This document shows, in pieces, positions 1-8,031 of a stretch of 64,000 nt of DNA. Position 1 is the stretch's first letter. Every line of letters starts with the position of its first letter. Where the stretch lies: the NCBI RefSeq assembly GCF_900103195.1, contig NZ_FMWU01000020.1, positions 62,001-126,000 of the forward strand. Direction: 5' to 3'. The DNA is from Methylobacterium sp. UNC378MF (GTDB lineage Bacteria; Pseudomonadota; Alphaproteobacteria; Rhizobiales; Beijerinckiaceae). A program made the position numbers and the translations under genes. The notes below the pieces were generated by a model. The model did no database searches. It was not told where the DNA came from and was given only the letters and a program-made list of their open reading frames with translations.

Positions 1-1
1 G

Positions 2-106
2 CGCGTCCCGATCATCCTGACGAGCCGCTCCGATAGTGCGGAGGTGCGGATGGCCTCCTGCGCTCTCGCGCAGCTCTTCGCCCATCGCGCCGGGATTCCC
101 TGTTGA
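2..106 (+). CDS. pta: Phosphate acetyltransferase, C-terminal end (cut by window start)
   Basis: The reading frame open from the window edge ends in a peptide containing VPIILTSRSDSAEVRMASCA, which matches the extreme C-terminus of phosphate acetyl/acyltransferases (acetyl-CoA + phosphate to acetyl phosphate). Only 34 residues are visible, so integrity of the gene cannot be judged. Its TGA stop overlaps a TTG that starts the acetate kinase remnant, the usual pta-ackA coupling. Identity rests on recognising the C-terminal motif and on the following ackA-like sequence. Confidence 0.6.
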   Translation, partial: RVPIILTSRSDSAEVRMASCALAQLFAHRAGIPC

Positions 107-545
107 CGCCGACGATCCTCGTGCCGAACGGGGGCGTCGAGCCTCAAGTTCGCCCTCTACGACGAGGGAACCGCACATCGCCTATGCCGGGGCGGCGTCT
201 TCGGCATCGGTGGCGAGGCGAAGGTCGACGTGTCTGGGTCGGAGACGTCCTTCTCCGACGGAACTCCCGCGATCGCGCATGCCGACCACGAGGCGACCGT
301 GGCTTGGCTGATCGACGCGCTAGCCCGCGGCGCACCTGACCCTGAAGGCCGCCGGGCACCGAGACAACGGCGGCAGGACCTGGAGGGTGGAGCGAAGCTC
401 CTCCTGGACGCGGAGACGGTCACGGCGGCGGAGTTCCCCGCGCTCAGGCAGGAAGCGGGACGAGGTGCCTCGCCTCGGCATGAACGGCGGCGCGCGCCGG
501 TCGTTCGGCTCGCGGTCGATGCCGAGCAGGGCGCCGAGCGGTAAG
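103..545 (+). pseudogene. ackA: Acetate kinase remnant, multiply frameshifted
   Basis: From a TTG start the frame gives TPTILVPNGG, the beginning of the acetate-kinase phosphate loop. One extra base near 137 then moves the frame, after which SSLKFALYDEGTAHRL and the following about 55 residues continue the family sequence. A second shift near 340 precedes KAAGHR (the AAGHRVVHGG region) and a LLLDAETV stretch, after which similarity fades. Acetate kinase is about 390-400 residues; only about 140 remain, so it cannot be functional. With pta this was the acetyl phosphate/acetate module. Confidence 0.6.
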
Positions 546-714
546 AACGGCGGGCGTCCGGCGCCAAGGCGCTGACGGAGCGAGAGCGCGTCGCGGTCAG
601 AAGCCGCTCGCATGAGCGACGCATCCGATCCACAATCTTCCATTCCGGAGCAGCACAGCGATGGACCCGACCTCGGCGGATTGGGACGCACGGGTCGGCC
701 GGCTGACCGGTCGC

Positions 715-1705
715 CTACCCAGGTGTATGCGCGATGCGGTCGTTTGAGACATGCCTTGGCACCGGAGCGGGTGCTGCATGGAGCCGCACAATTGCTTCCC
801 TTATTCGCCTGCGGCCCTCCGCGACGCTCATGTGAGGGTCACTTTCGATCTGAAATGCGTCACGGGCCAATTCCGGATCCCTAATCACGTGCTCGAACCA
901 CGCTGAGTAATCTCCGGCCCGGAGGTGGCGCATCCAGGTACCTTCTCCGACCTGATCGCCAATATCGAGGAACTCGAACAGATTTCGCGCTTGTCTGGGC
1001 CGTTCCAGGCTCCGAGTGAAGTAAAAGCTTCGCGCCCTGCCTACGTCGCCGACGGCGTATTTACCCTTATGTCGTCGATGGACCTGATGAGGTTGAGCGA
1101 CCCTGAGAATGACCGGTGACGTGCGCTTGCGATCCCAGTAAACGGCTTCCCCAGTAGAAATGGCACGCGGCGGTTCGAGGTCCTCACTTCGTCCCCCGAA
1201 GAGAGCTTCGATCTTTCTTGCAGCTCCGAAGGCCAGGATAGTATCGACATCGCCCAGAATGGCCTGTGACAATGCCCCAGGGTAGGCCGTCGCCAGAATA
1301 ATTCTTGGCATATCGGACAAAGAAAGCGGCCCAGGCTCACATTCCGCTGACAGGACCTGATGTGCCTCATCGATGATCAACCAGTCGGGCCGACCGGTTC
1401 GGCTACGCAAATCAGACGTTTGCGAAAGAAGATCCCGAAGTAGACTCTGCCGCTGTCGCAGCGTCAGCGCCTGCGCGTTGACGACCAGATTGACGCCGAC
1501 CGCGCGCAGCAGCCTCATGACTTCATCTGCCCGCGGCGGCGTGACCGCGTCGCCGACGCAGAACGCATTTTTGAAGCCCGACGTAATCTCCTTCCGGGTC
1601 GAAAATGCAGAACTCGAAATCAGCCTCGGCGATCCGCTCCGTGAGGGCTGTCACCAAGGTCGACTTGCCGCTTTCCGGCGGCCCAGCAATCCGCGTGCTC
1701 CCGCT
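715..1705 (-). pseudogene. P-loop ATPase (HerA/DUF87-like), N-truncated and frameshifted
   Basis: On the minus strand a Walker A motif (GPPESGKST) lies just inside a stop at 1706-1708, followed by ADFEFCIFDPEGDY. Near 1578 one base is gained, and the rest continues in the other frame from GFKNAFCVGDAV through LIIDEAH (Walker B/DEAH) to a stop at 715. The combination FDPEGDY plus LIIDEAH is seen in ATP-binding proteins related to HerA/DUF87 ATPases. The protein has lost everything before the P-loop, where its sequence abuts an EAL-domain fragment of the opposite strand. It is almost certainly inactive. Confidence 0.6.
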
Positions 1706-1745
1706 TTACGGCCGCAGAAAGACCTCCGCGCCCGCGTTGCAACCT

Positions 1746-2015
1746 ACCCGTAACCACGATGCAGCTATCGTTGAATCTGTCCTGACGCTCGCCCGCAGCC
1801 TGGGGCTTGAAGTCATCGAGGGCATCGAGACGGGGGCGCAGGAGGCCTTCCTCGCCTCTCACGGCTGTCATGAGGGCCAGGGCTATCGCTATGGCAAGCC
1901 GATGGATGCCGAAACCTTCCTCACAGCGGCCTTTGCCTCGCGACAGATCGAGATATCTCCAACCCAATCGCACCTGAGAATCGTACAATCTTCCGGCACC
2001 ACAGGCGGAAGCTGA
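1746..2015 (+). pseudogene. EAL (c-di-GMP phosphodiesterase) domain C-terminal scrap
   Basis: The frame reads DAAIVESVLTLARSLGLEVI, then EGIET and a HEGQGYRYGKPMDAETF tail. This is the last roughly 70 residues of an EAL domain (usually VAEGVET... QGYLFSKP). No EAL catalytic motif or start is present upstream because the sequence switches to the ATPase remnant at about 1745. It is a fragment of a diguanylate-cycle gene unrelated to the intact GGDEF-EAL protein further right. Confidence 0.65.
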
Positions 2016-2023
2016 GGCCGCAA

Positions 2024-2225
2024 TCAGACAAATATCGGATCGAGACCCAAGGGATCCGACGGCCGGTTGTCGACGATCAGCATGTCGAAGCGTCCTGACT
2101 CCGAGCACCGAGCTGTCAGCGCCGCTTCGGATCTGCGTAGCCGATGGGCTCGTAACCCAGGGCCGCGAGGGTCTCTTCGACCTCCTGCACGGCGGAGCGC
2201 GCACCGCCGGCGGACAGGTCAAGTC
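2024..2225 (-). pseudogene. Response-regulator receiver domain scrap (hybrid kinase tail)
   Basis: Two frames on the minus strand show receiver-like sequence: VQEVEETLAALGYEPIGYAD, then a stop, then after a shift GRFDMLIVDNRPSDPLGLD, which resembles the FDLVLTDYRMP phospho-acceptor segment. This looks like the C-terminal receiver of a hybrid histidine kinase broken by stop and frameshift. Similarity is short, so the family call is tentative. Confidence 0.4.
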
Positions 2226-2344
2226 ACTTCCTCGGCTTCAATCGGCCTCAAAGCCGCGGTTTGAGAGAACCCTTCTGGACGAGACCGCGTCGAAGAGGCC
2301 ATGGCCAGGCGGCATCCACACCATCAGTCCAGGGGTGAGGCGGA

Positions 2345-2917
2345 ATGATCAGATCCACGCTATTCATAAGCGCCGGTCTCGCAGCGGCCTCGGTCGTGTC
2401 GGCTACGCTTTGGATCTCGCATGGCCCTCGCCCTCAGATGAGCCAGGGCAAACCGGCGTCAGCCCCTGTGCTGCTATCCCAGCAGCGACCGACGGATTCT
2501 CATGGGCAGCCAGTCCGGACCATAGCAACCGGACCATCTACCGGATCGGCCCTCAGCAGCACTCCTTCTCAGCAAGACAGAGGAGGAGTGGATCCGATCC
2601 CTTCTGCCTCGACCCAGCCAGGGAATCCCCGTTCGCCGATCGATGCCGGGGCGCCTACCAGGCTAGCGGACGTCGCACCCAGCTCGGGCTTAGGGGCGGA
2701 CACCGCCGCGAACAGCGCCAGTGAGCTACCAGCGACACCTGGGAGTGTCGACCTGAACTCAGCCTCGATCGAGCAACTAAATGCGCTCGGAGCAGGCATG
2801 ATCGGGAAACGCATTATCGAATTTCGACCCTACGCGTCGGTAGAGGATCTGGTCACCAGACGTGTCCTGAAGCGGGCGGATTACGAGACCATCCGGGCCG
2901 CCGTCACCGCCCGGTAG
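2345..2917 (+). CDS. Secreted helix-hairpin-helix (ComEA-like) protein
   Basis: The protein has 190 residues. The N-terminus (MIRSTLFISAGLAAASVVSA) is a signal peptide or membrane anchor. A Ser/Pro/Gln-rich linker of about 110 residues follows, and the C-terminal 60 residues (VDLNSASIEQLNALGAGMIG) form a helix-hairpin-helix of the ComEA type, which binds DNA non-specifically. ComEA proteins act in the periplasm in DNA uptake, but similar single-domain proteins in alphaproteobacteria have no proven role. A GGTGAGGCGGA ribosome site precedes the ATG. No competence genes are nearby. Confidence 0.75.
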   Translation: MIRSTLFISAGLAAASVVSATLWISHGPRPQMSQGKPASAPVLLSQQRPTDSHGQPVRTIATGPSTGSALSSTPSQQDRGGVDPIPSASTQPGNPRSPIDAGAPTRLADVAPSSGLGADTAANSASELPATPGSVDLNSASIEQLNALGAGMIGKRIIEFRPYASVEDLVTRRVLKRADYETIRAAVTAR

Positions 2918-3271
2918 CGTTACGGAGTGCCTCAAAGGGCGCATTTCTGAGGGCGCTCTGAGACATTGATCTAAGCCGCTCAGAATGTCTGATTCAGCAT
3001 CTTGCCTCTCGAAGCGGACGGGCAGCAAGCGGCCATACTACGTCACGTTGAACAAAGGGGTACAACTCCTGCTCGGTACTCAGCAGGGCCAAGAGGCACT
3101 TTGAAACGGAGGCAAGAGAGCGCTGCTGCGAGCGGCACGCTTCCAACGCTCAGGAGCGATGCGCAATGACCCGGCTCGGCAGATCCTCTAAGTTGGAAGC
3201 CTCCTTTACGTTTTCGTGCTCTGCTGCTGCTCGCCACCGTGCAGGTTTGGGTTGTGGCGGGGGCGGAGACG
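2918..3271 (+). other. Intergenic region, no gene seen
   Basis: There is no convincing coding sequence here. The stretch presumably holds the promoter of the GGDEF-EAL gene; a purine-rich GGGGGCGGAG lies directly before the start I chose at 3272. Confidence 0.5.
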
Positions 3272-6200
3272 ATGCTGTCACCGATCAGGGGATCAGTCGC
3301 GACCCTGGGACTAAGCGGTTGGCTGCGCGTCGCGGCTATATTGGTCGGTCTGGGCATCCCGGCGCTCGTCACCTGGACTATGTACCGGCAGTACAGTCAG
3401 GACCTCACCGACGCCGAGACGCGCGCCGTCAACACCGCTCGCGCTCTGGGGCAGCACGCCACGCGCAGCTTCGAAACGATCGACACCTATCTGCGCGCTG
3501 TGGCGTCCCTCGTCGGTCCGCGCGCCGATACCCTGCCGTCGCAAGCGCTCCATGCCGCCCTGCACGAGCAGTTCGTTCACTCGCATCTCAACAACATCAT
3601 TATCATCGATCGTGATGGAAGGGCGATCGTCGAGGCGGCCGCCTTCCCGACCCGGTCCCTCGACGTGCACGACCGCGACTACTTCCAGGCTTTGCGCGAA
3701 CGGCCGGACGATGGTCTTATAATTGGCCGCCCGGTGATCGGGCGATTGACCGGCAAGCTCTTGCTTCCGGTAGCGCGCCGCATCGACAATCCGGACGGCT
3801 CGTTCGCGGGCATCGTCCAGGCGATGCTCGACCTGGAGACCTTCCAGGCCGTTTACGCCAAGATCGACAACGGTCCAGGGGCGACCCTCAACCTGTGGCG
3901 CGCGGACGGCACGCTGCTCTTGCGCTCCCCCAGAATGCCGGAGTTGGTCGGCAAGAACTACGCGGACGGGGCGAACTACAGGGAGCACGTGCTCCCCAGA
4001 GACGACAGGCCGTTCTGGTCGCCGGGCTTAACGGATGCCGTTGTGCGAGTGATCGCCTACAGCTTCCTCGACGGCTACCCGCTCTACGTTGGTGCCGCAC
4101 TCTCCCGCGCCGACGTGCTCGCCGGTTGGCGTCGGTCGGCCCTGACGCAAGGTCTTGTTGCGGGCAGCCTCACCATCTTGCTCGTGGCCGCTCTGCTCCT
4201 GTTCGCACGTGAGATCGAGCAGCGTCAGGCCTCAGATGCGCAGACCAGGGCGAGTGAGGAGCGCCTGCGTGCGCTAACCGACGCTCTGCCACAAATGGTC
4301 TGGGCCATAGACTGCGACGCTGGCGCGACCATCTACCGTAACGCACAGTTCGAGTCCTATTACGGCCCCATCGGCCCGACGCTTGCCGACCGACTGGCGG
4401 CCAACCATCCCGACGACGCCGGGCGCATGGCCCAGACCCGAAGCGCCACGATCGGAAAGGGTCTCGCCTACAGCGTGGAAGGCCGCCTACGCCGTCACGA
4501 CGGCTCCTATCGCTGGCATCGGCTCGTGATGATCCCAGTGCGTCGCGCTGGGGAAATCATCGAGTGGATTGGCACGGCTCTCGATATCGACGACATCATC
4601 ACGGCGCGCAAGGAGCAGGCGGAGATAGCCGCACTGCTGCGGGCGACCCTAGAGACTATGGACGAGGGGCTGATCCTGTACGGCCCGGATCTCCGCGTGC
4701 GCCTGCACAACCGACGCGCGCGCGAACTCCTCGATCTGCCTGAGACCGTCCTGTACGACGGCAGTCCCTACAGCGCGATCAACGCCTTCCAGGTTGCGCG
4801 CGGAGAGTACCGGACTAGCCCGAACACACTGGAGGGCGCGCTCGTGGCCGCCGATCTCGCGAGCTTGCCGGACGTGTTCGAGCGGCAGCGGCCGGATGGG
4901 ACGAGACTGGAGGTGCGCGTCGTGCGCTTGCCGGAAGGCGGCTACCTGCGCACCTATACCGACACGACGCGCCGCCGTGAGGCCGAGGCGCGGCTGCGGC
5001 TGAGCGAGGAGCGGCTCGCACTCGCGCTCGACAGCGGCGAGGACGGGATCTGGGACTGGGATATCGCGGCCGGTGAGGTCTGGGTCTCGGATCACTGGAT
5101 GCACCGGCTGGGACACGAAGGCTGCGAACGGATCGCGATATCCATCTACGCGCAGTTCGTGCATCCAGAGGACCGCGAGCGTGTGGCCACCGCTCTGCGC
5201 GAACACCTCAAGGGCCTGACGCCCGCGTTCGCCTGCGAGCACCGGCTCTTCCGCCAAGATGGCGGCCATCCTTGGGTCCTTACCCGCGGCCGTATCGTGG
5301 AGCGCGACGCGACGGGTCAAGCGACTCGGATGGTCGGCACGCAGATCGACATATCACGGCGCAAGGAGGCTGAAGCGCGCGTCGAACATATGGCGTACCA
5401 CGACGCGCTCACTGGCCTGTCCAACCGCCTGCTGCTCCGCGAACGGCTCGACTGTGCGATCCAGGCAGCCGCGACGGCTCATGATCGTTTCGCCGTGCTG
5501 GTTTGCGATCTCGACGGATTCAAGGCCGTCAACGACACGCTCGGCCACGTGGTCGGCGACCGCCTCCTCTGCGTGGTGGCCGCGCGCATGCGCTTGGTTT
5601 TGAACGAGGCCGACACCGCAGCCCGCCTCGGCGGAGACGAGTTCGCGCTGGTGCTCGGCGGCCTGGACGGCGAAGGCGGCGCGCGACGGGTGGCGGAGCG
5701 GGTCATCGCGGCAGTCAGTGCCCCTGTGGAGATCGACGGCGCGCGCGTCGAGGTGGGCATCAGCATCGGTCTCGCGATGGTGCCGGTGGGAGGCGCGGAC
5801 GCGGACGAGGTGTTCAGGCGCGCCGACGCCGCGCTCTACGAAGCCAAGGCAGCTGGGCGCGGCACTTACCGCCTGTTCCGACCCGGGGCGCACGCCCGGA
5901 CTGCGGTGCGGGGCTCGCTGGCCCTCGATATGAAGGAGGCGATCCGGCGCGGCGACTTCTCGCTCGTCTACCAGCCGGTGATCGACGTGACCACGAACGC
6001 GGTGGTGAACTTCGAGGCGCTGATGCGCTGGCACCACCCCGAGCGCGGCGCGATCTCACCAGCAGACTTCATCCCAGTGGCTGAGGAGACCGGGCTGATC
6101 GTGCCGCTCGGCGCCTGGGCACTGGACCGAGCGTGCCGCGAGGCGCGGCGCTGGCCTGAGCCGATCCGCGTCGCGGTGAATGTATCGACGGTTCAAATCC

Positions 6201-6673
6201 GCGACGGGCTGGAAGAGGCGGTGATGACCGCACTCGCGGGAGCAGGGCTGGACGCTCAGCGCCTGACGCTGGAGGTGACGGAGAGTATGTTGATGCGCGA
6301 CGCAGACGACGCGCTGGCACGGCTGCATCGGCTGCGCGGACTGGGCGTATGTGTGGCGCTCGACGACTTTGGCACCGGGTTCTCGTCCTTGAGCTACCTG
6401 CGCCGCTTCCCGTTCGACAAAATCAAGCTCGACCGTGCCTTCGTCCGTGACATCGCCGAACCGGAGACAGCAGCGATCGTGCGGGCTGTAGCTGACCTTG
6501 GCGAGCGGCTCGGCAAGCGTGTGGTGGCCGAGGGCGTTGAAACCTGGGAGCAACTGGAGCGTGTGAGGCAGGAGGGCTGCACGGAGGTGCAGGGCTTCCT
6601 GTTCAGCCGACCGCTCGCCGCTGCCGATGCGCTCGCCTTTGCGATGGCTGGCACCAAGCGGAGTGCCGCCTGA
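3272..6673 (+). CDS. Membrane PAS-GGDEF-EAL c-di-GMP signalling protein
   Basis: It has 1133 residues from ATG 3272, chosen because GGGGGCGGAG precedes it; an ATG at 3239 is also in frame. Order: transmembrane segment (about 12-35), periplasmic sensor (about 36-290), second transmembrane segment (about 295-315), three PAS-like domains (about 330-450, 455-570, 585-700), GGDEF (GGDEF motif about residues 787-791) and EAL (EAL about 915, later DDFGTGFSS and VVAEGVET). Both catalytic signatures are intact, so synthesis and hydrolysis of c-di-GMP are possible. The inhibitory RxxD site before GGDEF reads NEAD, so product inhibition is probably lost. It stands alone. Confidence 0.92.
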   Translation: MLSPIRGSVATLGLSGWLRVAAILVGLGIPALVTWTMYRQYSQDLTDAETRAVNTARALGQHATRSFETIDTYLRAVASLVGPRADTLPSQALHAALHEQFVHSHLNNIIIIDRDGRAIVEAAAFPTRSLDVHDRDYFQALRERPDDGLIIGRPVIGRLTGKLLLPVARRIDNPDGSFAGIVQAMLDLETFQAVYAKIDNGPGATLNLWRADGTLLLRSPRMPELVGKNYADGANYREHVLPRDDRPFWSPGLTDAVVRVIAYSFLDGYPLYVGAALSRADVLAGWRRSALTQGLVAGSLTILLVAALLLFAREIEQRQASDAQTRASEERLRALTDALPQMVWAIDCDAGATIYRNAQFESYYGPIGPTLADRLAANHPDDAGRMAQTRSATIGKGLAYSVEGRLRRHDGSYRWHRLVMIPVRRAGEIIEWIGTALDIDDIITARKEQAEIAALLRATLETMDEGLILYGPDLRVRLHNRRARELLDLPETVLYDGSPYSAINAFQVARGEYRTSPNTLEGALVAADLASLPDVFERQRPDGTRLEVRVVRLPEGGYLRTYTDTTRRREAEARLRLSEERLALALDSGEDGIWDWDIAAGEVWVSDHWMHRLGHEGCERIAISIYAQFVHPEDRERVATALREHLKGLTPAFACEHRLFRQDGGHPWVLTRGRIVERDATGQATRMVGTQIDISRRKEAEARVEHMAYHDALTGLSNRLLLRERLDCAIQAAATAHDRFAVLVCDLDGFKAVNDTLGHVVGDRLLCVVAARMRLVLNEADTAARLGGDEFALVLGGLDGEGGARRVAERVIAAVSAPVEIDGARVEVGISIGLAMVPVGGADADEVFRRADAALYEAKAAGRGTYRLFRPGAHARTAVRGSLALDMKEAIRRGDFSLVYQPVIDVTTNAVVNFEALMRWHHPERGAISPADFIPVAEETGLIVPLGAWALDRACREARRWPEPIRVAVNVSTVQIRDGLEEAVMTALAGAGLDAQRLTLEVTESMLMRDADDALARLHRLRGLGVCVALDDFGTGFSSLSYLRRFPFDKIKLDRAFVRDIAEPETAAIVRAVADLGERLGKRVVAEGVETWEQLERVRQEGCTEVQGFLFSRPLAAADALAFAMAGTKRSAA

Positions 6674-7161
6674 CGCGGATCGGTCTATAGGCGGCTCAAG
6701 CCGGCCGCGGCTGCCGAACGTGCGGTCGGCTTTTGGGCCGCAATCCAATGACGGCTCACCGCCGAGAACTGAAGTTGCGGTACTCGCGACGAACGACCGC
6801 TTTCGGGAGGCGCCGATGGCCTTCGGCACGGCTGAAATGGGTCGATAGGGGGTTGTCCGCTTTTCCGTCGGACCATCTCAGAAGCAGCCATTCCGCTTTC
6901 GGCCAGACTACGTCGCGCCGGATCGCCAACGCACGCAGGACCGGACATTCGGCTTCGCGCCCTAACCGGTCATTCGATCGCGTCGATGTCGTCGCCGGAA
7001 GCAGACATGCCTTCGCGAGGCATCATTACCTTTGCCCCTGAAGCGCAGATGCAGCCTTCAAGGCTGGCGAGGCCGTCGACCGACCTGCCGCATGGTCCGA
7101 GAGGGTTCGAATGCCAAGTCTCGGAGTTCGACGATTGAGAGAAATCCTCTCCGTGCGACCT
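6674..7161. repeat. Intergenic region with degenerate dispersed repeat
   Basis: I see no gene in this gap. It contains stretches such as GACCGCTTTCGGGAGG and CATTCCGCTTTCGGCCAGAC. Related stretches recur, imperfectly, in other gaps of the window (12.9, 40.4-40.6, 42.8-42.9, 62.4 and 63.4 kb). Confidence 0.45.
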
Positions 7162-8031
7162 CTATGAAATCGCACCATTCTTGATGGCGGCGTGGAATGC
7201 ATCGATGAGGGAGATACGCGCACCGCGCCGGTAGAGGATGCCGACCGGCCTGCCATAGGCGCGGTCGCCGACGGCCATTTTTCGGATGCGGCGCTCCCGG
7301 CTCGATTCGAAGCCGTAATCCGGCAGAAGAGAAACGCCGAGGCCCTGCGACACCAAGACGAGAATGACTTCGGCCGCCTCGATCTCGAAGAGTTCCTTTG
7401 CGACGATCTTCTTGTCCTGAAGAAACCTCTCTGCGATCCGTCCCGTCGGCGAATTTCTGTACATGCTGATCATCGGCGAGGAGGACAGGCACGCCTCGAC
7501 GCCCTCGAAGGGAAGCTCGGCTGGACAGACCAGCGTCAAGGGCTCCTCCCGGATCAGGTGCCAGCCGAACTCCTTAGCGATCTCGAAGGTGGGCCTGACC
7601 GTGATGGCGCAGTCGATCGCACCGCCTTCCAACATGGAAAGGAGTTGCGAGGAGGTACCCGGTACGATCTTGAGGGCGATCTCCGGGTGATGCTCGGCCA
7701 TGTGTCTCAAGGTCGGCGGCACGACCGACATCAGAGCGGTCGAGACCGACCCGATCCGAAGGGTGCCGCTGAGCCGTCCGAGCTGGGCGACCTGCGTCAG
7801 GTCCGCCACCCTCCTCAGGATGTCCCGCCCCGCTGTGACGACGGCTCGCCCCTCGTCCGTCAGGGTCACGGCGCGTCCGAGACGGGTGATCAGCCGGACA
7901 CCGAGCCCCCGTTCGAGCGTCTGGATCTGTTCGGCGACGGCGGCGCTCGACAGCCCCATGGCCCGGGCCGCCCCGGCTAGCGAGCCGGCATCGGCCACGG
8001 CACAGAGTGTGCTGAGGAAGCGCGTGTTCAA
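7162..8031 (-). CDS. LysR-type regulator (3' part of the fused frame, own TTG start likely)
   Basis: From TTG 8031 the protein is 289 residues, normal for LysR. The N-terminal winged helix (TRFLSTLCAVADAGSLAGAA, then SSAAVAEQIQTLERGLGVRL) is complete. The substrate-binding domain follows (TLRIGSVSTALMSVVPPTL ... QGLGVSLLPDYG). The oxidoreductase frame runs into it without a stop, so either a fusion protein is made or the regulator is translated from its own TTG. Its presumed native target is unknown; it may once have stood alone before the deletion that removed the oxidoreductase 3' half. Confidence 0.8.
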   Translation of the reverse strand: MNTRFLSTLCAVADAGSLAGAARAMGLSSAAVAEQIQTLERGLGVRLITRLGRAVTLTDEGRAVVTAGRDILRRVADLTQVAQLGRLSGTLRIGSVSTALMSVVPPTLRHMAEHHPEIALKIVPGTSSQLLSMLEGGAIDCAITVRPTFEIAKEFGWHLIREEPLTLVCPAELPFEGVEACLSSSPMISMYRNSPTGRIAERFLQDKKIVAKELFEIEAAEVILVLVSQGLGVSLLPDYGFESSRERRIRKMAVGDRAYGRPVGILYRRGARISLIDAFHAAIKNGAIS

